Under the pieces are notes generated by a model. That model made no database searches, had not been told where the DNA came from, and was given only the letters and a program-made list of their open reading frames with translations. A stretch of 6,346 nucleotides of DNA from Pseudomonadota bacterium. Lineage in GTDB: Bacteria > Pseudomonadota > Gammaproteobacteria > Burkholderiales > SG8-39. The position numbers and the translations under genes were made by a program. This document shows, piece after piece, positions 1 through 5,661 of this stretch (within the stretch, counting starts at the first letter, position 1; each line of letters opens with the position of its first letter). Location: contig JAKAIH010000170.1 in assembly GCA_021825225.1 (NCBI GenBank), positions 1 through 6,346 on the forward strand, read 5' to 3'.

Positions 1-385
1 AAAGGCAGGATATGGATTGTTTACCGCTGCCACCCCGCATGCCCTGATCATTGCGGTTCTGCTGTTCAGCGGTTGCCTGCGTTCGCTCCAGTTCACCAGC
101 CTGAACGCCATCTCCTTCGCCGATGTCAGCCGGCAGACGATGAGCCAGGCAACCAGCCTGTCGAGCATGGCGCAACGGCTGGCGCAAAGCATGGGCGTGG
201 TGATCGGGGCGTTCGTGCTGCAACTGGCAAGCAGCCTGCACGGGCGCTCCAGCATCGAAGCTTCCGATTTCCTGCCTGCCTTCCTCGCCGTCGGCGTGAT
301 CTCCGCCGGGTCCTTGCTGTTTCACCTCAAGCTGGCTGCGGACGCCGGCGCGGAAGTATCGGGACACGGAAAAGCGGCCGGATAG
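1..385 (+). CDS. DHA2-family MFS drug exporter, C-terminal fragment (cut by window edge)
   Basis: This is the last 127 or so residues of a proton-driven multidrug exporter of the inner membrane. The reading frame is open from base 2, so the start lies outside the window; a TTG at 17 is internal and not a start. Directly visible are a hydrophobic segment (PHALIIAVLLFSG), then the cytoplasmic-loop signature typical of the C-terminal half of EmrB/QacA proteins (R-x-L-Q-F-T-S-L-N, FADV, M-S-Q-A-T-S-L-S-S-M-A-Q), then two further membrane segments (MGVVIGAFVLQLASSL and FLPAFLAVGVISAGSLLF) and a short polar tail ending at TAG 383-385. It differs in sequence from the complete DHA2 protein encoded from 1106, so the two are not a recent duplication. 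Substrate cannot be told. Family assignment is secure; the individual gene name is not. Confidence 0.85.
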   Translation, partial: KAGYGLFTAATPHALIIAVLLFSGCLRSLQFTSLNAISFADVSRQTMSQATSLSSMAQRLAQSMGVVIGAFVLQLASSLHGRSSIEASDFLPAFLAVGVISAGSLLFHLKLAADAGAEVSGHGKAAG

Positions 386-399
386 GCAGCCCTTCGCGC

Positions 400-470
400 T
401 CACCGGGTGAGAACGATCTTGCCGACCACCCGCCGGCCGGTTGGGCCATTGCGGCCAGCCCCTGCAACGC
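400..470 (-). pseudogene. Possible vestige of the 3' end of a zinc-type / quinone oxidoreductase gene
   Basis: Read on the minus strand, 402-435 encodes RRVVGKIVLTR followed by TGA (402-400). This resembles the usual C-terminus of NADPH:quinone oxidoreductase / zinc-binding alcohol dehydrogenase (MDR superfamily) proteins, which commonly end in a form such as (R)xxGKxVLxx. Just upstream, in a different minus-strand frame, 470-447 encodes ALQGLAAM, which resembles the helix that precedes that ending. The two pieces are out of frame, and nothing resembling the rest of such a protein follows, because the DUF1993 gene begins at 540. My reading is that a convergent oxidoreductase gene once followed the exporter and was replaced or deleted except for its tail. 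The match is short, so chance is a real alternative. Confidence 0.35.
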
Positions 471-488
471 GCACCGGAACGCAAGGCG

Positions 489-494
489 TAGAAT
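489..494 (+). promoter_or_regulatory. Candidate -10 box upstream of the DUF1993 gene
   Basis: TAGAAT matches the sigma-70 -10 consensus TATAAT at 5 of 6 positions and lies 45 bases before the DUF1993 start codon. No convincing -35 hexamer sits at 16-18 bases upstream, so this is a weak prediction based on the -10 alone. Confidence 0.25.
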
Positions 495-539
495 ATGCGC
501 GGACCGCCGCCCCTCCCTTTTTCCCTTCAAGGATTGCCC

Positions 540-1046
540 ATGACCATTTCCATGTACCAGGCGAGCGTGCCGCGCTTCGTCAATATCCTCGGCAACCTGT
601 CCAATATCCTGGACAAGGCGCAAGCCCATGTCGACGCCAAAAAGCTCGACCCCGCCGCGCTGACCGGCTATCGCCTGTTCCCCGACATGCTGCCCATGAT
701 CAAGCAGGTGCAGATCGCCTGCGATACGGCCAAGGGCGTGGTGGCGCGCCTGGCCGGGGTGGAGATTCCGGCCTACGAGGACAACGAGAAAACCCTGGCC
801 GAATTGAAGGCGCGCATCGCCAAGACCATTGCGTTCATCCAGACCGTGACGCCAGGGCAGATCGACGGCAGCGAAGACAGGGAAATCGTGATCAGGCGCG
901 GCGACAAGGAAACCCGCTACAAGGGCATGCAGTTCCTGCTGGGCCACGCGCTGCCAAATTTCTATTTTCACGTCACCACCGCCTACAATATCCTGCGCCA
1001 CAACGGCATCGAGATCGGCAAGCGCGACTACCTGGGCAATCCTTAG
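540..1046 (+). CDS. DUF1993 domain-containing protein
   Basis: A 168-residue soluble protein, probably cytoplasmic, with no signal peptide or membrane segment. The whole length fits the DUF1993 family: the N-terminal MTISMYQASVPRFVNILGNL, the central KQVQIACDTAKGVVARLAG followed by VEIPAYED-x-E-x-T, the LPNFYFHVTTAY-x-ILRHNG block (residues 138-156), and the C-terminal EIGKRDYLG. The family is mostly all-alpha and is grouped with the DinB-like superfamily. No enzymatic role is established; H144 and H154 are candidate metal-ligand or active positions by inference only. I chose ATG 540 because AAGGA at 529-533 lies 6 bases upstream and the protein then begins exactly where the family begins; an in-frame ATG at 495 would add 15 unrelated residues. 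The gene stands 154 bases after the first exporter and 59 bases before the second, so it may be cotranscribed with the latter. Confidence 0.88.
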   Translation: MTISMYQASVPRFVNILGNLSNILDKAQAHVDAKKLDPAALTGYRLFPDMLPMIKQVQIACDTAKGVVARLAGVEIPAYEDNEKTLAELKARIAKTIAFIQTVTPGQIDGSEDREIVIRRGDKETRYKGMQFLLGHALPNFYFHVTTAYNILRHNGIEIGKRDYLGNP

Positions 1047-1105
1047 GCTGCGGTGGAACAGCTCACCGGGACAGAAGAGCCCGCGCCGACCGGAGCGATG
1101 CCGGC

Positions 1106-2479
1106 ATGACGACGTCCGGCACGGACACCGAAGGATTGCCGCCGTCGCAGCGCACCTGGGCGGTCGTCACCGTGGCACTCGGCATCACCATGGCGGTGCT
1201 CGACAGCGCCATCGCCAACGTCGCGCTGCCCAGCATCGCCAAGGACCTCAACGCCACCCCGGCCGATTCCATCTGGGTGGTGAACGCCTACCAGCTCGTC
1301 ATCACCATCCTGATGCTGCCGCTCGCCTCGCTCGGCGAGATCGTCGGCTATCGCCGCGTCTATCGCGCCGGGCTGGTCGTGTTCACTCTGGCTTCCCTCG
1401 CCTGCGCGCTGTCGCATTCGCTCGCCATGCTGAGCGCAGCGCGCGTGCTGCAGGGGATAGGCGCGGCCGGCATGCTGAGCGTCAACAGTGCGCTGCTGCG
1501 CTTCATCTATCCGCCGCGGCTGCTCGGCCGCGGCATCGGCATCAACGCCCTCGTCGTGGCGGTGTCGTCGGCGGTCGGTCCAACCGTCGCCGCCGGCATC
1601 CTGTCGGTCGCCTCCTGGCCCTGGCTGTTCGCGGTCAACGTGCCGATCGGGCTCGCGACCATGGCCGCTGCGCGCATGCTGCCGCGCACGCCGCGCGCGG
1701 GGCGGCGCTTCGATCTGGCCAGCGCCCTGTTGAACGCGCTTTTTTTCGGCCTGCTGATCATCGCCGTCGACAGCGTCGGCCACGGCGGGCGCATGCTTTA
1801 CGTGGCGCTCGCCTTTCTCGGCGCTGCGATTTCGGGCGTCGCTCTGGTGCTGCGCCAGCTGCCGCAGGTTTCGCCCCTGCTGCCGGTGGATCTGCTGCGC
1901 ATCCCGATGTTCGCGCTGTCGATCGCGACCTCGGTCTGCTCCTTTGCGGCGCAGATGCTGGCCTACGTCGCGATTCCCTTTTATCTGCAGGATCTGCTCG
2001 GCCGCAGCGAGGTGGCGACCGGCCTGTTGATGACGCCCTGGCCGCTGGCGACCGCCGTCATGGCACCGATCGCCGGCAGGCTCGCCGACCGCCACTCGGC
2101 CGGCATCCTCGGCGCGCTTGGCCTCGTCGTTTTCGCCGTGGGCCTCGCTTCGCTCGCGCTGCTGCCGGCGGCCCCCGGCGACGCCGATATCATTTGGCGC
2201 ATGATGTTGTGCGGCGCCGGATTCGGGCTGTTCCAGTCTCCCAATAACCGCGCCATCATCACCTCGGCCCCGCACGCGCGCAGCGGCGGGGCGAGCGGCA
2301 TGCTGGGCACGGCGCGGCTGCTCGGCCAGACCATAGGCGCTGCGCTGGTCGCGCTGATGTTCAGCCTGTTCGGCGGGCGTGCAACCGTGTGGGCGCTGGG
2401 GCTGGCGGCCGCTATCGCGCTGCTCGCCGCGGCAGTGAGTTACACGCGGCTGATCGAGACTTCCCGCGCGCAGGACTAG
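1106..2479 (+). CDS. DHA2-family (EmrB/QacA-type) MFS multidrug exporter
   Basis: A 457-residue inner-membrane drug/proton antiporter, complete. Visible family marks are the first membrane segment with the DHA motif LDSAIANVALPSIA (residues 32-45), WVVNAYQL (57-64), the loop 2-3 motif LGEIVGYRRVYRAG (76-89) in place of the classical motif A, RVLQGIGAAGM (113-123), the motif C region with the key GP pair at 158-159, WPWLFAVNVPIG (171-182), a second-half motif A copy GRLADRHSAG (324-333), and FGLFQSPNNRAI (373-384), typical of 14-helix DHA2 proteins. Length is at the short end for the family (roughly 450-520). ATG 1106 is preceded by GGAG at 1092-1095, ten bases upstream; longer in-frame extensions run through the DUF1993 gene and have no family similarity. 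No membrane-fusion (EmrA-like) partner is encoded in the window, so it may work alone or with a distant partner. Substrate unknown. Confidence 0.88.
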   Translation: MTTSGTDTEGLPPSQRTWAVVTVALGITMAVLDSAIANVALPSIAKDLNATPADSIWVVNAYQLVITILMLPLASLGEIVGYRRVYRAGLVVFTLASLACALSHSLAMLSAARVLQGIGAAGMLSVNSALLRFIYPPRLLGRGIGINALVVAVSSAVGPTVAAGILSVASWPWLFAVNVPIGLATMAAARMLPRTPRAGRRFDLASALLNALFFGLLIIAVDSVGHGGRMLYVALAFLGAAISGVALVLRQLPQVSPLLPVDLLRIPMFALSIATSVCSFAAQMLAYVAIPFYLQDLLGRSEVATGLLMTPWPLATAVMAPIAGRLADRHSAGILGALGLVVFAVGLASLALLPAAPGDADIIWRMMLCGAGFGLFQSPNNRAIITSAPHARSGGASGMLGTARLLGQTIGAALVALMFSLFGGRATVWALGLAAAIALLAAAVSYTRLIETSRAQD

Positions 2480-2533
2480 ACGGGGGCCCTCGGGCGCGTT
2501 CAATTTCCCGTCCGAATCCGGCCGTGGTCGGGG

Positions 2534-2539
2534 TAAGAT
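2534..2539 (+). promoter_or_regulatory. Candidate -10 box upstream of the DUF3014 gene
   Basis: TAAGAT matches TATAAT at 4 of 6 positions, 46 bases before the DUF3014 start codon. No good -35 hexamer is present at the expected distance. Offered only because the gene is separated by 106 bases from the preceding exporter and no other promoter-like element is visible in that gap. Confidence 0.2.
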
Positions 2540-2585
2540 GGGCGCCAAGCGCTGCACACCCAATCACGCCAAGAAGGAGGAGGCC

Positions 2586-3404
2586 ATGAACAAACGGTGG
2601 CTAGGGCTGGGGTCTATCCTGGCATTGATCGCGATCGGCGCCTATTTCTGGCTGCGGCAGGCGCCGCAGCAATTGCCGCCTCCGATACCGGTCGTATCGC
2701 CTCCCGCAGTCGCACCGCCTGCAGCAATCACGCCGGCAAAACCGGCGATCAATTATCCGGTCGCGCTGCCGCCCGGCATGACGCAAGTGCCGCCGCTGGA
2801 GCAGGCCGACGATTTCGTCAAGGAGCGGATCGCGCAATTGCTGGGGGCCAAGGCGGTCAAGACGCAGCTCCTGATCGAAAATTTCGTGCGCCGCGTGGTC
2901 GCTACGGTGGACAACCTTCCGCGCTCGCTTGCGCCGCCGAAGATGTGGCCGATCAGGCCGACACCGGGGCGCTTCACCATCGAGCACGGCAGCATCGGCG
3001 CGAAGAACGCCGCTCGCTACGCGCCGTTCGTCGCGCTGGTCGAAGCGGTGGACAGCGCGCGCGCGGTTGCGCTGTACCGCGAGCTCTACCCGCTGTTCCA
3101 GCGCGCCTACGAGGAACTCGGCTATCCGGGAAAATATTTCAACGACCGCCTGGTCGCAGTGATCGACCTGCTGCTCGCGACGCCCGAGCCGTCCGGCCCG
3201 CTGCAAGTCGAGCTGCCCGAAATCCACGGACCGCTCAAGCCGACGCACCCCTGGTTGCTTTACCGCTTTTCCGATCCCGCTCTCGAGGGCCTGTCGAGCG
3301 GGCAGAAGATCCTGCTGCGCGTGGGGCCGGAAAACGAGAAGCGACTGAAGTCGAAACTCGCCGAGCTGCGCAAGCTGATTGCGGGAGAGAAAGCCGTTCG
3401 CTGA
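2586..3404 (+). CDS. DUF3014 family membrane-anchored periplasmic protein
   Basis: A 272-residue protein of unknown function. It begins with a short basic stretch (MNKRW) and one hydrophobic segment at residues 6-23 with no convincing signal-peptidase site, so it is probably a single-pass anchor with the rest in the periplasm. Residues 26-72 are a Pro/Ala/Val-rich low-complexity linker. The DUF3014 domain fills about 75-265, with the family-like blocks NFVRRVVATVDNLPR (99-113), YRELYPLFQRAYEELGYPG (164-182), FNDRLVAVIDLLLATP (185-200), and P-E-I-H-G-P-L-K-P-T (211-220) followed by LLYRFSDPALEGLSSGQKIL (224-243). The start at ATG 2586 is strongly supported by AAGGAGG at 2574-2580, five bases upstream, the best ribosome binding site in the window. 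The tail (251-268) is charged and helical. It has no obvious functional tie to the flanking exporters. Confidence 0.85.
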   Translation: MNKRWLGLGSILALIAIGAYFWLRQAPQQLPPPIPVVSPPAVAPPAAITPAKPAINYPVALPPGMTQVPPLEQADDFVKERIAQLLGAKAVKTQLLIENFVRRVVATVDNLPRSLAPPKMWPIRPTPGRFTIEHGSIGAKNAARYAPFVALVEAVDSARAVALYRELYPLFQRAYEELGYPGKYFNDRLVAVIDLLLATPEPSGPLQVELPEIHGPLKPTHPWLLYRFSDPALEGLSSGQKILLRVGPENEKRLKSKLAELRKLIAGEKAVR

Positions 3405-3442
3405 ATCCCGCAGTCTCAGGGCCTGATTCAATACCTCGTGAG

Positions 3443-3476
3443 TGTCGGAGCTGCCCGCCTGTGCATGGCTCCGACA
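3443..3476. repeat. Perfect 9-bp inverted repeat upstream of fsr
   Basis: TGTCGGAGC (3443-3451) and GCTCCGACA (3468-3476) are exact reverse complements separated by 16 bases. The spacer contains a further TGC/GCA pair, so an RNA hairpin could also form. There is no T-run after it on the plus strand, so it is a poor intrinsic terminator for the DUF3014 gene. Its right arm covers the predicted -35 box of fsr, which would suit a repressor operator; this role is inferred. Confidence 0.6.
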
Positions 3477-3499
3477 GCGCCGCGGCAATACTGGATAAT
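3471..3499 (+). promoter_or_regulatory. Predicted sigma-70 promoter of fsr
   Basis: A -35 hexamer CCGACA (3471-3476, 4 of 6 match to TTGACA) and a -10 hexamer GATAAT (3494-3499, 5 of 6 match) are separated by the ideal 17 bases. Transcription would begin near 3506, giving a leader of about 24 bases before ATG 3530. The -35 lies inside the right arm of the inverted repeat at 3443-3476, so binding there could block polymerase. Confidence 0.5.
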
Positions 3500-3529
3500 G
3501 CCGGTTCTTTGATTCGCAATCCGGGACAT

Positions 3530-4771
3530 ATGCCAATGCAGAAAGCCGCTGTCGCCACGACGATAGGCTCCACAGCACCGCTGACGGGAAGCGAAGCGGT
3601 GTTCCCGATCCTGATCGCGCTGGGATTCTGCCATCTGCTGAACGATCTCATGCAGTCGCTGATCCCGGCGCTGTACCCGATGCTGAAACAGCATTTCCAT
3701 CTGGATTTCTCCCAGGTCGGACTGATCACGCTCGCGTTCCAGCTCACGGCCTCGCTGCTGCAGCCTACCGTCGGCACCTACACCGACCGCAAACCGCAGC
3801 CGTATTCGCTTGCGCTCGGCATGGCCGCGACGCTGCTCGGCCTGGTGCTGCTTTCGATTGCGGGCAGCTATGCCGCGGTGCTGTTCGCAGCGGCCCTGGT
3901 CGGCACCGGATCGGCAGTATTCCATCCGGAAGCTTCGCGCGTCGCGAGAATGGCCTCGGGCGGCCGCTACGGCGTCGCGCAGTCGCTGTTCCAGGTCGGC
4001 GGCAATCTGGGCGGCGCGATCGGCCCGCTGCTCGCGGCCTTCGTCGTCCTGCCGCGCGGCCAGGGCGCGATCGCCTGGTTCTCGCTCGCCGCGCTGCTCG
4101 CGATGATGGTGCTCGCGCGCGTCGGCATGTGGTACGCGGCACACCTGCGTTCGAAGCAGCCCACCGCGCGCGCGGCCTCCGCTGCCGCCGGCATTCCGCG
4201 GGCACGCGTGATCTTTTTCGTGTTCCTGCTGATGCTGCTGGTGTTTTCGAAGAACGTCTATACCGTGAGCCTGACCACCTATTTCACCTTCTACCTGATC
4301 GGGCGCTTCCACCTCTCGGTGCAGGATGCGCAAGTGCAGCTGTTCGTCTTCATGGCCGCGATCGCCGTCGGCACCCTGGTCGGCGGCCCGATCTCGGACC
4401 GGATCGGGCGGCGGCCGATGATCTGGATCTCCATTCTCGGCGCGCTCCCGTTCACGCTGTTGCTGCCCTATGCGAACCTGTTCTGGACCGGGGTGCTCAC
4501 GATCGTCATCGGCCTGCTGATGGCTTCGGCCTTTCCCGCGATTCTGGTCTACGCGCACGAGCTGATGCCGGGGCGCGTCGGCCTGGTGTCGGGAATGTTT
4601 TTCGGCTTCGCCTTCGGCCTCGGCGGCCTGGGCGCCGCGGCGATGGGCCGCATCGCCGACGCCCAAGGCATCGCCTTCGTCTACCAGCTCTGCTCCTATC
4701 TGCCGGCGATCGGGCTCGTCGTCTCGCTCCTGCCGAACCTGGAGCAGGGGCGAGCGCAACGGTCCGCCTGA
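3530..4771 (+). CDS. fsr: MFS transporter, fosmidomycin resistance (Fsr) family
   Basis: A 413-residue, 12-helix inner-membrane exporter, close in length to E. coli Fsr (about 406). Fsr was identified as conferring fosmidomycin resistance, presumably by proton-driven efflux; the native substrate is unclear. The family is recognised from [11 protein letters not shown] (34-44), [18 protein letters not shown] (62-79), the long signature beginning [20 protein letters not shown] (125-144) and continuing with QSLFQVGGN (151-159), MFS motif A in the second half [11 protein letters not shown] (285-295), and [12 protein letters not shown] (338-349) followed by [20 protein letters not shown] (351-370). 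All key blocks are intact. Two starts compete: ATG 3530 and in-frame ATG 3536. The only upstream purine stretch, GGGA at 3523-3526, is 3 bases from the first and 9 from the second, so the protein may begin at the second Met. The gene converges on the tRNA-Pro terminator, 29 bases beyond its stop. It appears to have its own promoter at 3471-3499. Confidence 0.9.
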   Translation: MPMQKAAVATTIGSTAPLTGSEAVFPILIALGFCHLLNDLMQSLIPALYPMLKQHFHLDFSQVGLITLAFQLTASLLQPTVGTYTDRKPQPYSLALGMAATLLGLVLLSIAGSYAAVLFAAALVGTGSAVFHPEASRVARMASGGRYGVAQSLFQVGGNLGGAIGPLLAAFVVLPRGQGAIAWFSLAALLAMMVLARVGMWYAAHLRSKQPTARAASAAAGIPRARVIFFVFLLMLLVFSKNVYTVSLTTYFTFYLIGRFHLSVQDAQVQLFVFMAAIAVGTLVGGPISDRIGRRPMIWISILGALPFTLLLPYANLFWTGVLTIVIGLLMASAFPAILVYAHELMPGRVGLVSGMFFGFAFGLGGLGAAAMGRIADAQGIAFVYQLCSYLPAIGLVVSLLPNLEQGRAQRSA

Positions 4772-4800
4772 AGTAAATAGAATCCGCTCGCTGTGCCCAC

Positions 4801-4839
4801 AAAACAAAACGGGCTACAGAAATAACTCTGTAACCCGTT
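4801..4839 (-). terminator. Rho-independent terminator after tRNA-Pro
   Basis: On the minus strand a 13-bp stem (arms 4839-4827 and 4820-4808, one internal U-G wobble) with a 6-base loop is followed directly by a T-rich run (TTGTTTT, 4807-4801). It sits 9 bases beyond the CCA end of tRNA-Pro and would end the pheT-ihfA-merR-tRNA transcript. Read on the plus strand, the same stem has a C-A mismatch and no immediate T-run, so it is a weaker terminator for fsr, though it might slow transcription from that side. Confidence 0.85.
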
Positions 4840-4845
4840 GTGAAT

Positions 4846-4924
<79 letters not shown>

Positions 4925-4930
4925 ACTGCG

Positions 4931-4943
4931 GTGATTTTATCAC
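4931..4943 (-). promoter_or_regulatory. Short palindrome with -10-like TAAAAT just upstream of tRNA-Pro
   Basis: GTGAT and ATCAC form 5-bp inverted arms around three bases. Read on the minus strand, the site contains TAAAAT (4939-4934), 5 of 6 to the -10 consensus, placing a start a few bases before the mature tRNA 5' end. No good -35 hexamer stands 16-18 bases upstream, so an independent tRNA promoter is only a possibility. Confidence 0.22.
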
Positions 4944-4985
4944 GCCGGCCACAATGGCGGCCAGCAATGCATACGCCCGCGCCGC

Positions 4986-5366
4986 TCAGGTGCGGCTGTC
5001 GAGCATTTCGATGATGCTCTTGATTTCGTTTCTGACCGCTGCCAGATCGGCCTTGCCTGTTTCCGCGCGCGCCGCATGCGTGCGGCCGCTCGCCGACACG
5101 CCTTCGTCCAGCCGGTTGCGCGCGCCGCTGATGGTGAAGCCCTGCTCGTACAGCAGGTCGCGTATGCGCCGGATCAGCAGCACCTCGTGATGCTGGTAAT
5201 AGCGCCGGTTGCCGCGGCGCTTCACCGGCTTCAGCTGGGTGAATTCCTGCTCCCAATAGCGCAGCACGTGCGGCTTGACGCCGCACAATTCACTCACCTC
5301 GCCGATGGTGAAATAGCGCTTCGCCGGAATCGGCGGCAGATCACTGTTGCTGCTGTGGCTTTCCAC
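4986..5366 (-). CDS. MerR-family transcriptional regulator next to ihfA
   Basis: A 126-residue DNA-binding protein of the MerR superfamily. Residues 17-58 carry the winged helix-turn-helix: [20 protein letters not shown] (17-36), then [21 protein letters not shown] (37-57), where RRGNRRYY forms the wing. A second helical part follows ([21 protein letters not shown], 62-82). The C-terminal region is short, with a polar stretch (86-105) and a helix (107-123) suited to dimerisation. The only cysteine is C28 inside the HTH, so it has none of the metal-binding cysteines of MerR, CueR or SoxR and no visible ligand domain. It starts at GTG 5366, supported by AAGG (5376-5373) six bases upstream, and overlaps the ihfA 3' end by 26 bases, pointing to coupled translation. 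The family is a regular neighbour of pheT-ihfA in beta- and gammaproteobacteria, but its target genes are not generally known. Confidence 0.88.
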   Translation of the reverse strand: MESHSSNSDLPPIPAKRYFTIGEVSELCGVKPHVLRYWEQEFTQLKPVKRRGNRRYYQHHEVLLIRRIRDLLYEQGFTISGARNRLDEGVSASGRTHAARAETGKADLAAVRNEIKSIIEMLDSRT

Positions 5367-5652
5367 GATTGGCCTTTTCCACCAGCGCCTTCAGCTTCTG
5401 GCTGGCGTGGAAGGTGACGACGCGCCGCGCGGTGATGGGAATTTCCTCGCCGGTCTTGGGGTTGCGCCCCGGGCGCTGCGGTTTGTTGCGCAGTTGAAAG
5501 TTGCCGAATCCGGATAACTTGACGCTGTCGCCGTTTTCCAGCGCGGCGCGGATTTCTTCGAAGAAAGTCTCGACCATATCCTTGGCTTCGCGCTTGTTAA
5601 GCCCGACTTTCTCGAACAAAAAGTCAGCCAGCTCGGCTTTGGTCAACGTCAT
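5341..5652 (-). CDS. ihfA: Integration host factor subunit alpha
   Basis: A 103-residue nucleoid protein that pairs with IHF beta to bind and sharply bend DNA, acting in transcription, replication and recombination. The full HU/IHF fold is visible: helices [20 protein letters not shown] (1-20) and [20 protein letters not shown] (21-40), [13 protein letters not shown] (43-55), the DNA-embracing beta arm [18 protein letters not shown] (56-73) with Pro65 at the tip position that wedges into the minor groove in E. coli IHF alpha, and [15 protein letters not shown] (74-88). The tail is short and ends in four glutamines. ATG 5652 has GGAG (5661-5658) five bases upstream, directly abutting the pheT stop codon, and only 9 bases separate the two genes, so ihfA is cotranscribed with pheT. 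Its 3' end overlaps the start of the merR-like gene. Confidence 0.96.
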   Translation of the reverse strand: MTLTKAELADFLFEKVGLNKREAKDMVETFFEEIRAALENGDSVKLSGFGNFQLRNKPQRPGRNPKTGEEIPITARRVVTFHASQKLKALVEKANRGKPQQQQ

Positions 5653-5661
5653 TTTTTCTCC

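Noticed and set aside
407..1105. N-terminal extension of the second DHA2 exporter
   Set aside because: The frame is open upstream but runs across the DUF1993 gene and gives an Arg/Ala/Pro-rich sequence without family similarity. ATG 1106 places the first membrane segment at the normal distance.
2480..2520. GC-rich GGGCCC-containing stretch as a terminator for the DHA2 exporter
   Set aside because: The self-complementary core is very short with no adequate loop and no T-run follows, so it does not meet the criteria for an intrinsic terminator.
1043..2563. Long open minus-strand frame opposite the complete DHA2 exporter
   Set aside because: It is very rich in Arg, Gln, His, Gly and Asp with no family motif, and lies exactly opposite a well-supported membrane protein. 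This is the usual mirror frame of a GC-rich gene.
2597..3529. N-terminal extension of Fsr through the DUF3014 gene
   Set aside because: It overlaps a complete gene with a strong ribosome binding site and has biased composition. The Fsr family begins near residue 1 of the frame from 3530.
3428..4807. Long open minus-strand frame opposite fsr
   Set aside because: Low-complexity, charged, His/Gln/Arg-rich composition with no recognisable domain, and it runs through the terminator of the tRNA-Pro unit. It is a mirror of the Fsr reading frame.
4942..4971. Weak 6-bp hairpin between the merR-like gene and tRNA-Pro
   Set aside because: The stem includes a G-U pair and is not followed by a T-run on the minus strand, so it is unlikely to end transcription before the tRNA.
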